Shown here piece after piece: positions 56,338 to 64,000 of a stretch of 64,000 bases of DNA. This DNA comes from Methylobacter luteus IMV-B-3098 (GTDB lineage Bacteria; Pseudomonadota; Gammaproteobacteria; Methylococcales; Methylomonadaceae): positions 621,376-685,375 of the forward strand of contig NZ_KE386569.1 in the NCBI RefSeq assembly GCF_000427625.1, given 5' to 3'. The notes under the pieces were generated by a model that was given only the letters and a program-made list of their open reading frames with translations, was not told where the DNA came from and did not search any database. The number at the start of each line of letters is the position of its first letter. Position 1 is the stretch's first letter. A program made the position numbers and the translations under genes.

Positions 56338-56721
56338 TCAGGTTTCCTGGCTCTTATGAGTCAGTTTATGCGCATGATTTTCCCAGTTTTGACCGTCGAA
56401 TTGCTCTATGGTTATCGAACGGGGCTTCGTATCCAGGCAGCGGACATTGATATCGTAACCGTCAGGGTTTGAGCGTGGAATATAAAACGGCTTTATGCCG
56501 CATATTTTACAGAACGTATGTCTGGCCACGCCGGTATTGAAGGTGTAGGTGGCGATATTGTCTTCCGGGCTGAATAACCGGAATTTCGATTTCGGCACGA
56601 TCAAATGCAGGAAGCCCGACTTGGCGCAAATCGAGCAATTGCATTCTTCCACCTGTAAATCATCCGGCGCTTCCACTTCGAACCGAATCCCGCCGCAATG
56701 GCAGCTGCCTTGGTATTTCAT
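56338..56721 (-). CDS. GFA/CENP-V-family zinc protein
   Basis: This 127-residue protein has the zinc-binding Cys set of the glutathione-dependent formaldehyde-activating family: C7-x-C9, C27-x-C29-x2-C32 and C71-x2-C74. Members bind glutathione adducts or zinc; most are uncharacterised, and the original formaldehyde activity has been questioned. AAAGGAT lies well before the ATG, 12 bp after the RND pump stop, so it is the last gene of the efflux operon. Confidence 0.88.
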   Translation of the reverse strand: MKYQGSCHCGGIRFEVEAPDDLQVEECNCSICAKSGFLHLIVPKSKFRLFSPEDNIATYTFNTGVARHTFCKICGIKPFYIPRSNPDGYDINVRCLDTKPRSITIEQFDGQNWENHAHKLTHKSQET

Positions 56722-56733
56722 AACCGATCCTTT

Positions 56734-59700
56734 TTACAGTTCCGTTTCAATATCCAATTCTTTGGGCTTGTTTCGCTTGATCAGGAAATAAACCACCGGA
56801 ATTACGACCAGCGAGAACAACGTGGAAGCCACGATGCCGAATATAAAGCTCCAGGCCAGCCCCGAAAATATCGGGTCCAGCACGATGATCGCGGAACCGA
56901 ATACGGCCGCGGCGGCGGTCAGGAAGATCGGCGTCAGCCTTATGGCGCCGGCTTCTATCAGGGCTTCGGTCAACGTCGTTTCGGCGTCGCGGTTGTAGGT
57001 GCGCTCGATGAAGTCGATCAGGATGATCGAGTTTCTGACCACGATGCCGGCCAGCGCAATCATGCCGATCATGGCCGTGGCCGTGAAATAGATCGGCGTT
57101 GGGTAGCCCGCTACCGGTTCCGTGAACAGGTTCAGCAGCCAGAAGCCGGGCATGATGCCGATGATGGTCAACGGGATCGCGATCATCATGACCAGTGGTA
57201 TACCCAGCGATCCGGTCTGGCCGACCAGCAACACGTAAATCATGACCATGGCCGCGGCAAAGGCTAGGCCCAGATCTCGGAAGACGTCGACGGTGATTTT
57301 CCATTCGCCTTCGCCAGCCATGTCCGCTGAGTAACCGTCAGGCAAAGGATTCTCGTCGAAATAATCGAACATATCCAGTATCGCTTCAACAGGGCTGCGG
57401 CCGGCCATTTCCGCCGTCACGTACGACAGGCGATGCAGGTTTTTATGGTAGATGGTCGGATCGCCTGATTCGACGGTCATCTTGCCGATTTCACCTAGAG
57501 GCACCAAATGGCCCTGGGCCGATTTAACGCGCAGCGACAAAAGATCGGGTACGGTTGAACGAATGCCCCGGGGCAGCTGCAGATAGATTTCCAGCTGCTT
57601 GCGTTCGGTCATGATATGCACGGAACCCGCCGCCGAACCTTGCATTGCCAGTTGCAGGGTTTCTGCAACCTGTGCTGCCGTGATGCCGTTTAGGGCCGCT
57701 TTTTCGCGGTTCAGGCGGAAGTGTATTTTTTCATGCTCGGCATCGACCATGTCGTCGACATCAACCACGCCTTCGGTTTTGGCCAAGGCCGCTTTGATGC
57801 GGTTGGAGACGGTAATGATGTCCTTGTAGCTTGCTTCAGGCGGACCGTAAACTTCCGCAACCACGGTCGACAGCACGGGCGGGCCGGGCGGCAGCTCGAC
57901 TATTTTAAGCTTGGCGCCGTACTCTTTGCCGATGCGTTCGACTTCAGGCCGTATGCGCAGGGCGATATCATGCGATTGCTGTGCGCGGTGCTCCTTGTCG
58001 ATCAGGTTGATGCGAACTTCGCCGACGTAACTCCCCTGGCGCAGGTAGTAATGCCGGACCATGCCGTTGAAATCCATCGGCGAGGCCAGACCGATATAGG
58101 ATTCATAATCGGTCACTTCATTAACGGTGGACAGGTAGCGGCCTAAAGCCCGTGCGACCTCGTCGGTTTGCTCCAGTGTCGCGCCCCTGGGCATGTCGAT
58201 GACCAGTTGCAGTTCGTTTTTATTGTCGAACGGCAATAGCTTGAGCGGCACGGCACGCGTGGCGGCCAGCAGGGCAGAAGCGATGAAAGCAAGGATGATG
58301 ACGCCGATAAACAGCCAGGCGCGCCGTGGCGAAACCAGCAGCGGCGCCAGAATGGCGTTGTAGATGCGATAACCGGCGCTTTTCTTCAGTTCGAACGGTT
58401 CGCCATGGCCTTTGCCGTAATCGCCTTTCAGCAGACGGTAGCTGGCCCATGGCGTCACGGTGAAGGCAATGATCAAGGACATCAGCATCGCGATTGGCAC
58501 GTTGAAGGCCATCGGCGCCATATAAGGGCCCATCATGCCGGTGATGTAAAACATCGGAATGAAAGACAGGATAACGGCAAAGGTCGCGAGAATGGTCGGC
58601 GGCCGGACTTCATCCACGGCCGTAAGCAGCGCGCGCAACGGTGGCTCCTTGCGCATCTTATAATGGCGGTGGATGTTCTCGACGTCGACGATCGGGTCGT
58701 CGACCAGCAAGCCCAGCGACAGAATCAGCGCGAACAGCGTGACGCGGTTGATGGTATAGCCGAAGATCAGATCCAGCAGCAGCGTGACGGCGAACGTCAT
58801 CGGCACGGCGATGGAAACGATGAACGATTCTTTCAGGCCCAGGCTTAGCGCCAGCAGCACGATGATGGTCAGGATCGCGATGCCCAGGTGCTTGACCAGT
58901 TCGTTGACCTTATGGTCGGCCGTTTCGCCGTAGTCGCGCGTAATGGTCACGAGAACATCGTCGGGAATCAGGGTGCCGCGTAATTCTTCCGTGGCTTTAA
59001 TGACGTCCTCGGCGACACTGACGGCATTGCTGCCTTTGCGCTTGGCGATGGCGATCGTCACCATCTGTCTTTCTTCGCCGGCCTGAGGCAGATCGCCTAC
59101 CGCCTGTCCGACCGTGTGCATGTGCTCGGAGGCGGGGCCGAAACCGATGCGCGTGTAATACTGCGTATCGGCAGGGCCGTCCTCGACGCGCGCGACGTCG
59201 CGCAGATAGACGATCCGGCCATTGATGCTTTTAATGACCGTCGCAGCCACTTCTTCAGGCGTTCGATAGAAAGGGCCGGCTTCCAGCAGGATTTCGCGGT
59301 TGTTATGCTCGAAGGCGCCGGCCTGCACGTTGATGTTGGCCTGCGTCAGCGCCTGTTTGATTTCCAGCAGCGTGGTGTTGCGCGAGGCCAGTTTACCCGG
59401 ATCGGGATAGACGGAAATGCGCCGCTCGGCCGCGCCGACGACCCAGCTTTTGCCGACGTTTTCCACCGTGCGCAACCGCTCGATCACTTCATCGGCAATG
59501 CGCCGCAGGCTCATGGAATCATATAGCAGGTTTTGCGGCGACAGGGTCAGCATCACGACCGGCACGTCGTCGATTTCAACGGGCTTGACGACCCAGCCGG
59601 CCACGCCGGCCGGTATGATGTCCAGGTTGGCCAGCAGTTTATCGCGTGTTTTGATCAGGCTGTTTTCGCGGTCCTCACCGACCAGATAACGGACCGTGAT

Positions 59701-60030
59701 CACGGCCTCGCCGGGCCTGGACATCGAATACACATATTCCACGCCGTCGATCTGCCGCAGCAGGACTTCCACCGGCGTCGTGACCAGCTTTTCGACTTCC
59801 TCGCTGCTGGCGCCGGGGTATTGCACAAACACGTCCATGACCGGCACGATGATCTGCGGATCTTCTTCGCGCGGCGTCAATATCAATGCGGCCGCACCGG
59901 CCAGCAGGGAGATGATCAGAAACAGCAGCGACAGTTGCGAGGTCGTAAACAGTCTGACGATACTGACCGTGAAGCTGTCTTTTTTTACAGGGTCGGCCGG
60001 TTGGGCCGTCTTGGGTTGATGCTCGCTCAT
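56734..60030 (-). CDS. RND-superfamily efflux pump permease (AcrB-like)
   Basis: This 1098-residue inner-membrane pump has 12 membrane segments and two large periplasmic loops. The N-terminal block PREEDPQIIVPVMDVFVQYPGASSEEVEKLV and the proton-relay TM4 motif GLLVDDPIVDVENIHRH are present. The clade (hydrophobic/organic exporters of unknown range) is not AcrB-proper, since the N-terminus is longer. It overlaps the membrane-fusion gene by 4 bp (ATGA). The substrate is unknown; a GFA protein follows. Confidence 0.93.
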   Translation of the reverse strand: MSEHQPKTAQPADPVKKDSFTVSIVRLFTTSQLSLLFLIISLLAGAAALILTPREEDPQIIVPVMDVFVQYPGASSEEVEKLVTTPVEVLLRQIDGVEYVYSMSRPGEAVITVRYLVGEDRENSLIKTRDKLLANLDIIPAGVAGWVVKPVEIDDVPVVMLTLSPQNLLYDSMSLRRIADEVIERLRTVENVGKSWVVGAAERRISVYPDPGKLASRNTTLLEIKQALTQANINVQAGAFEHNNREILLEAGPFYRTPEEVAATVIKSINGRIVYLRDVARVEDGPADTQYYTRIGFGPASEHMHTVGQAVGDLPQAGEERQMVTIAIAKRKGSNAVSVAEDVIKATEELRGTLIPDDVLVTITRDYGETADHKVNELVKHLGIAILTIIVLLALSLGLKESFIVSIAVPMTFAVTLLLDLIFGYTINRVTLFALILSLGLLVDDPIVDVENIHRHYKMRKEPPLRALLTAVDEVRPPTILATFAVILSFIPMFYITGMMGPYMAPMAFNVPIAMLMSLIIAFTVTPWASYRLLKGDYGKGHGEPFELKKSAGYRIYNAILAPLLVSPRRAWLFIGVIILAFIASALLAATRAVPLKLLPFDNKNELQLVIDMPRGATLEQTDEVARALGRYLSTVNEVTDYESYIGLASPMDFNGMVRHYYLRQGSYVGEVRINLIDKEHRAQQSHDIALRIRPEVERIGKEYGAKLKIVELPPGPPVLSTVVAEVYGPPEASYKDIITVSNRIKAALAKTEGVVDVDDMVDAEHEKIHFRLNREKAALNGITAAQVAETLQLAMQGSAAGSVHIMTERKQLEIYLQLPRGIRSTVPDLLSLRVKSAQGHLVPLGEIGKMTVESGDPTIYHKNLHRLSYVTAEMAGRSPVEAILDMFDYFDENPLPDGYSADMAGEGEWKITVDVFRDLGLAFAAAMVMIYVLLVGQTGSLGIPLVMMIAIPLTIIGIMPGFWLLNLFTEPVAGYPTPIYFTATAMIGMIALAGIVVRNSIILIDFIERTYNRDAETTLTEALIEAGAIRLTPIFLTAAAAVFGSAIIVLDPIFSGLAWSFIFGIVASTLFSLVVIPVVYFLIKRNKPKELDIETEL

Positions 60031-61121
60031 TCTGGTGAACCGCTGTTGATCAGTATGGTTTCTCCGTCGCGCAGGCCCGACAGGACTTCGACTTCATCAC
60101 CGTATTGCTTGCCGGTGCGGATATGGCGCGTATAAACATGATCGTCTTTAACGATGGTGACCGCTTCGAGCTGGCCGTAGTGCAGCACGGCGGATACCGG
60201 TATCAGGATGGCTTGATGCTCATCGGAACAGTTGAGCATCAGCCAAGCCAAGAGGCCCGGTTGCAGACCTTCGGTCTTCGGCAGCGCGGCCTTGACCAGT
60301 TGGGTGCGCGTTTCTATATCGATTTGGGGCGTAATCTCATCGATTTTGGCTTTTAAAACCTTATCCAGTGCGTCGACACGCACATCGACTGCCATGCCGG
60401 TACGGACGCGGCTGGCGCAGAAATTCGGAATCGCGACTTCCAGGCGCAAATCTTCGGGTTTTTGCAGGACCACGATAGGCTCGCCGGCCAATCCCATGTC
60501 GCCCGGCTCTTTCAGGCGCTGGGAAATGATGCCGTCGAAAGGCGCGCGCAGGCTGTTCTCTCCTAACGAGACGCGCAACTGCTCGACGGCGTTGGCCGCC
60601 TGCTTGACATTGGCCTGCGCGGCTCTGGAGCGGGCAATGACGGCGTCATAATTCTCGCGCGTGGCGGCCTGTTTTTCATAGAGGACTCTGATTCTCTTCT
60701 CATCGGCAATGGCCTGGGCAGCCTGTGCTCTGGCCGCAGCCAGTCGCGCATGAGCCTCATTCAGGCTGGCTGTCGCTTCGCGCTCGTCCAGCCTGGCGAG
60801 TACCTGACCTTTTTTGACACTGTCGCCGGCATTGACTTCGATGCTGATGATGCGCGTCGTGTATTTTGGTGCAATCCTGGCGACCGTGCGCGAACGGATC
60901 GTGCCGGGCCAGAACTGAACGTCATCGGTTTTTCTCTGGCCGACAACGAGCGTCCGGGCATTGGGCGGAACAGGTTTTGCCGCAATATCCTGAGTGCCCG
61001 GCTCTACTTTATCACCCGCGCCAATAAGGCCCAGTGCGTAAAGAATGACCAGGAAAAGCGCTATGATGGCGGCGGCCGGGATAAGCCATTTATGTTTCAT
61101 GGCCGGGTTGTGGTCTGTCAT
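60027..61121 (-). CDS. RND efflux membrane fusion protein (periplasmic adaptor)
   Basis: This 364-residue adaptor has an N-terminal membrane anchor (about 12-30), lipoyl halves, an alpha-hairpin rich in Ala/Arg/Gln (about 115-185) and beta-barrel regions (SLRAPFDGIISQRLKEPGDMG). It joins the RND pump to the TolC-like channel. AAAGGAATCTCT precedes the ATG at 61121; the upstream channel gene ends 10 bp before. Confidence 0.92.
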   Translation of the reverse strand: MTDHNPAMKHKWLIPAAAIIALFLVILYALGLIGAGDKVEPGTQDIAAKPVPPNARTLVVGQRKTDDVQFWPGTIRSRTVARIAPKYTTRIISIEVNAGDSVKKGQVLARLDEREATASLNEAHARLAAARAQAAQAIADEKRIRVLYEKQAATRENYDAVIARSRAAQANVKQAANAVEQLRVSLGENSLRAPFDGIISQRLKEPGDMGLAGEPIVVLQKPEDLRLEVAIPNFCASRVRTGMAVDVRVDALDKVLKAKIDEITPQIDIETRTQLVKAALPKTEGLQPGLLAWLMLNCSDEHQAILIPVSAVLHYGQLEAVTIVKDDHVYTRHIRTGKQYGDEVEVLSGLRDGETILINSGSPE

Positions 61122-61131
61122 AGAGATTCCT

Positions 61132-62472
61132 TTATTTCCAATTACCTAACGCTTTATTGAGTTCGGCCTCCGCCTGCAGGGCATCGTAACGGGCGGCGAT
61201 GACGCGCGAGTTGGCCCTGTCGCGCGCGACTTCGCTTTCAATATAGCGCGTGACGGTGACGACGTCGGCCTGGCGCTGCTCGCTGACGAGGCGGAAGGCT
61301 TCTTCGGCGGATGCGACCGAAACGGTTGTTACGTTGACCCGATCCAATGCTTCCTGAAGCTTTAGGTAGGCGGTTTTTACGTCATTCTCGATATCAAGCT
61401 GTATTTTCCGGGCGATTTTTTGCGCTTCCGCAAGTTGTCTTTCGGCTTTTTTCACGTTCTCGCTGGTGCGGAAACCGGAGAAGACGTCCAGTTCGACCTG
61501 GACGCCGGCCGTGACATTGTCGCGACTGGTCGAGTAATCGAGATTCTTGCTGTCGGAACCGTAGCTGACATAGGCATCGGCTCTGGGCAGGTGAGCGCCT
61601 TTGGCGGAGCTGAGTTTGCGCTCGGCAATTTCAATCTGTTTTTGGGCGGCTTCCGATTCGGGGCGTTGCGCGATAGCTTGAGCTAGCAGGGTTTCAAAAG
61701 TCTTGTCGAGTTGCGGCGGCTGCCAGGCCGAAGTCTCGGCGATACCGAATGGATCACTGGCATTGATGCCCATCAGGGTTTTAAGTCCGCTTTGAGCCAG
61801 TTCTATGGCATTGGCGGCCTGGATTTCGGCATCCTGGGCTTCGGCCAATTGCACTTCCAGTGATAACACATCGGATTTAAGTACGGTTCCGGCGTCAAAG
61901 CGAGTGCGGCTTTGCTCCAGCTCGCTTTTTACTGCGTCAATGGAGCGCTGGGCTACTTTATGCGCTTCTCTGGCGGCCAGCACACCGTAAAAGGCCGAGG
62001 TGACCGATTGGATCAGCTGGTTGCGCGTCGCCGATTCCTGGAGTGCGGCCGCGTCCACGCCCAGCTCGGCGGCTAGTTTGTTTTGATAATCCTGGCCGCC
62101 GTTAAAGAGTGAATAGGTGGCGATTACTTCGGGGCGATAATTGTCGACACCGCCCGGATGGTTGAAGTCGGTGCCGCTGAAATCCAGCCGTCGCTGCGCG
62201 ATAATCATGCTGAACGCGCGGGCAGGGTTGTCGGAATGTTCATAGGACAGCCGCGTTTTGACTTGCGGATAAAAACTGGCCAGCGCTTCTCCCACCTGGG
62301 CTTCGGCCTGCGCAATGCGCTCATGCATGACCTGCAGGCTCGGGTTGTTGTCCAGCGCGTAATTGACGGCCTGTTCGAGTGTATAGTGGGTGCTGTTTTC
62401 GGCGTCTGCCGTGGCGGAAAAGCCTATGCTGCTTAATAATAAGACGGTAGCGCATTTTGATAGATCAAACAT
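61132..62472 (-). CDS. TolC-family outer-membrane channel
   Basis: This 446-residue protein has a signal peptide (cleavage near TADA at 21-24) and two OEP domains with the usual start YTLEQAVNYALDNNPSLQVMHERI. No lipobox Cys is seen, so it is a soluble-sorted TolC rather than a NodT lipoprotein. It is first gene of the channel–adaptor–pump–GFA operon. A 22-bp inverted repeat lies 62 bp upstream. Confidence 0.92.
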   Translation of the reverse strand: MFDLSKCATVLLLSSIGFSATADAENSTHYTLEQAVNYALDNNPSLQVMHERIAQAEAQVGEALASFYPQVKTRLSYEHSDNPARAFSMIIAQRRLDFSGTDFNHPGGVDNYRPEVIATYSLFNGGQDYQNKLAAELGVDAAALQESATRNQLIQSVTSAFYGVLAAREAHKVAQRSIDAVKSELEQSRTRFDAGTVLKSDVLSLEVQLAEAQDAEIQAANAIELAQSGLKTLMGINASDPFGIAETSAWQPPQLDKTFETLLAQAIAQRPESEAAQKQIEIAERKLSSAKGAHLPRADAYVSYGSDSKNLDYSTSRDNVTAGVQVELDVFSGFRTSENVKKAERQLAEAQKIARKIQLDIENDVKTAYLKLQEALDRVNVTTVSVASAEEAFRLVSEQRQADVVTVTRYIESEVARDRANSRVIAARYDALQAEAELNKALGNWK

Positions 62473-62533
62473 AGTGTGTGCCGTTTTTTTGTTGTTATTT
62501 GCGGTCGGAAAAATCAGCCTGGATATGATTTAG

Positions 62534-62555
62534 TATATTAGAATTTATTAATATA
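62534..62555. promoter_or_regulatory. Inverted repeat between the RND operon and the tlpA-like gene
   Basis: TATATTA (62534-62540) and TAATATA (62549-62555) are separated by 8 bp in the 138-bp divergent spacer. Its place suggests an operator shared by the efflux operon and the thioredoxin gene. AT-rich DNA makes chance palindromes common. Confidence 0.35.
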
Positions 62556-62610
62556 GTCTATCAACTCTGCTCTCCCTTGTCTTAAATTATCAAACTGTAG
62601 TCATAACATT

Positions 62611-63168
62611 ATGATTGAATTCGCTAAAAAAGATAAATTGTCTCTAAAATCGTGCATAGGCATTGCCGCGGTGCTGTCAGGTTATATAAGTTTTTCCATG
62701 CCTGTTACCGCCGCACAGGCCGAAAATGCCAAGCCGGTAAACAAAGCCTGGGCTCTACCGGCCTTAATCCTGAATGACCTCAATGGAAAAGAGCATAATC
62801 TGTATGAGTGGCGCGGCAAAGTCATCATGCTGAACTTTTGGGCAACCTGGTGCGGGCCCTGCCAGATTGAAATTCCGTACTTTATGAAATACCAGCAGCA
62901 CTATGCAGGGCAGGGGCTGCAGATTATTGGCATCGGTCTCGATGAGACGCAAAAATTACGCAACTATGCCCGTACCCTGGGTATTAATTATCCAATCTTA
63001 CGCACCGGCCCCGAGCAGCACTATGCGTTGCTGAATCAATGGGGCGACCCGTCGGCTGTTCTGCCCTTTACCGTTATCATTGATCGTGAAGGCCGGCTGG
63101 TCTTCAGGCAAATCGGCGTATTCAATGACGAGGCGTTCGAGACGATCGTAAAACCGCTGCTTGAATAA
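62611..63168 (+). CDS. TlpA/ResA-like periplasmic thioredoxin
   Basis: This 185-residue protein has an N-terminal signal or anchor (about 15-36) and an AhpC/TSA-type thioredoxin domain with the redox motif WCGPC (C81, C84), preceded by VIMLNFWATW. The conserved cis-Pro lies in LPFTVIID. Such proteins reduce disulfides in the periplasm, often for cytochrome c maturation. No cytochrome gene is close. It is divergent from the RND operon. Confidence 0.9.
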   Translation: MIEFAKKDKLSLKSCIGIAAVLSGYISFSMPVTAAQAENAKPVNKAWALPALILNDLNGKEHNLYEWRGKVIMLNFWATWCGPCQIEIPYFMKYQQHYAGQGLQIIGIGLDETQKLRNYARTLGINYPILRTGPEQHYALLNQWGDPSAVLPFTVIIDREGRLVFRQIGVFNDEAFETIVKPLLE

Positions 63169-63185
63169 TCGGGCGGACTCAAGCA

Positions 63186-64000
63186 TTAAATATGATCCTG
63201 TATCTGCCATTCCAGCGGATGCCTGGCCATAACCCGCTCAAGATAAGCCGTCATTTTTTCGGCGATCAGGGCTTGCCTGACTCTATCTTTTATCGCCGCA
63301 AATTCTTTATGCTCGGCAGGCTTGCGGTCCACTATCATAACCAGATGCCAGCCTTTCGGTGTCTGAATAAGATCGCTGACCTGATTGTCAGGCAGTTTTT
63401 TCAGGACCTGTTCGATCGCATCGAAACCACTGCCTTCCTGTAGCCAGCCCATATCGCCGGCATGCTCGCGGCCGTAAGGGTCGATGCTGTACTCAGCCGC
63501 CAGTTTAAAAAGGCTTTCACCTGCCAGTATGCGCTGGCGCAATGCTTCGGCCTGTTCTTTGGATGCCGCCACAAGCTGGCCGATTTGCCGGCGTTCGGGT
63601 ATGTAGCCGATATTCGGATGTTGCCGGAAATAATCAAGCAGCGCCTTGTCGTCGGGTATCCATTGCCGTTCCTGGTCCGCCAATAGCATTTTTGCGCTCA
63701 GATAATGCCCGTAATCGGCCATTTGCCCCTCGACGTCGATGCCTTCGGCAACTGCCGCACGCGCCAGAACCAGCAACTCAAGCCACTCGTTGACCTTGTC
63801 TTTGATCTGTTGAGGATCTGCGTTAATACTGCCCTGCGTCGGCATCAGGTCAGCATATCTGATGGTGTAATCGGCAGTTTCCGCCAGTACTGTATCGGCT
63901 TTTATATCTTTATTCAGGCGCTCGAAATAAGTTTTGATCCGGGCTTGCTGTTTAAGCTCGGCTATGCGTTTTTCCTTCAAATCCTTGAATTGCTGAGCAA
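63186..64000 (-). CDS. Parvulin-type peptidyl-prolyl isomerase / foldase (N-terminus outside window)
   Basis: The frame is open to the right edge (at least 271 residues), so the N-terminus with its signal or anchor is missing. A PpiC/parvulin domain occupies about the last third: PERRQIGQLVAASKEQAEALRQ, GDMGWLQEGSGFDAIEQVLKKLP and LIQTPKGWHLVMIVDRKPAE. A helical chaperone-like region precedes it, as in SurA/PrsA-type proteins. It is convergent with the thioredoxin gene, 17 bp apart. Confidence 0.87.
   Translation of the reverse strand, partial: AQQFKDLKEKRIAELKQQARIKTYFERLNKDIKADTVLAETADYTIRYADLMPTQGSINADPQQIKDKVNEWLELLVLARAAVAEGIDVEGQMADYGHYLSAKMLLADQERQWIPDDKALLDYFRQHPNIGYIPERRQIGQLVAASKEQAEALRQRILAGESLFKLAAEYSIDPYGREHAGDMGWLQEGSGFDAIEQVLKKLPDNQVSDLIQTPKGWHLVMIVDRKPAEHKEFAAIKDRVRQALIAEKMTAYLERVMARHPLEWQIQDHI

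Overview
The window reads as chromosomal DNA of a free-living gammaproteobacterium. Gene order repeatedly matches Gammaproteobacteria: yciO–site-2 protease–scpA–scpB–rluB, ubiG–mupP/gph–yciK next to the MTA deaminase and mtnA, nudJ–mnmA–purB, clpS–clpA facing infA–bpt–aat–trxB, and trxB divergent from ftsK. A secreted protein with a VPLPA-type (PEP-CTERM-like) sorting tail, pyruvate phosphate dikinase beside aconitase B, and a dense set of c-di-GMP genes would suit a type I methanotroph (Methylococcales). That assignment is inference: no methane or methanol oxidation gene lies in the window.

Layout. 1–4.5 kb: a truncated Lon-family ATPase, the co-chaperone pair cbpA–cbpM, and a PAS/AAA+/Fis sigma-54 activator. 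4.7–5.4 kb: a VPLPA-CTERM exported protein behind a possible 15-residue leader ORF. 5.8–10.2 kb: a tripartite drug efflux operon (DHA2 MFS pump, NodT outer-membrane lipoprotein, EmrA-like adaptor). 10.3–12.2 kb: small DksA-like and DUF1496-like proteins and a degenerate GGDEF protein. 12.4–19.8 kb: rhomboid protease, yoaA, tsaB, yciO, M50 protease, scpA, scpB and rluB. 19.9–25.6 kb: a minus-strand signalling block with a GAF-GGDEF cyclase behind a good sigma-54 promoter, a cytosine-deaminase-like enzyme, an NMT1/SBP3/GGDEF receptor cyclase and a hemerythrin-PAS histidine kinase.

26–32.5 kb: sufT–yciK–mupP/gph–ubiG, the MTA deaminase divergent from mtnA, a cysZ-like gene and inorganic pyrophosphatase. 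32.5–40.2 kb: pckA, mtaB, a fused SpmA–SpmB-like protein, purB, mnmA and nudJ. 40.4–48.6 kb: N-degron and translation genes, trxB, ftsK and a small membrane protein. 48.6–56.7 kb: dispersed-looking repeats, ppdK, an HDAC-family deacetylase, acnB, an M28 peptidase and a GFA-family protein. 56.7–62.5 kb: an RND efflux operon whose last gene is the GFA protein. 62.6–64 kb: a TlpA-like thioredoxin and a truncated parvulin-type foldase.

The part that looks least described is the 19.9–25.6 kb block. A periplasmic receptor related to pyrimidine-binding NMT1/THI5 proteins is fused to a diguanylate cyclase and placed in one tight transcription unit with a yeast-type cytosine deaminase, flanked by an oxygen- or NO-sensing type kinase and a sigma-54-driven cyclase. 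No tRNA or rRNA gene, CRISPR array, transposase or prophage gene was found.
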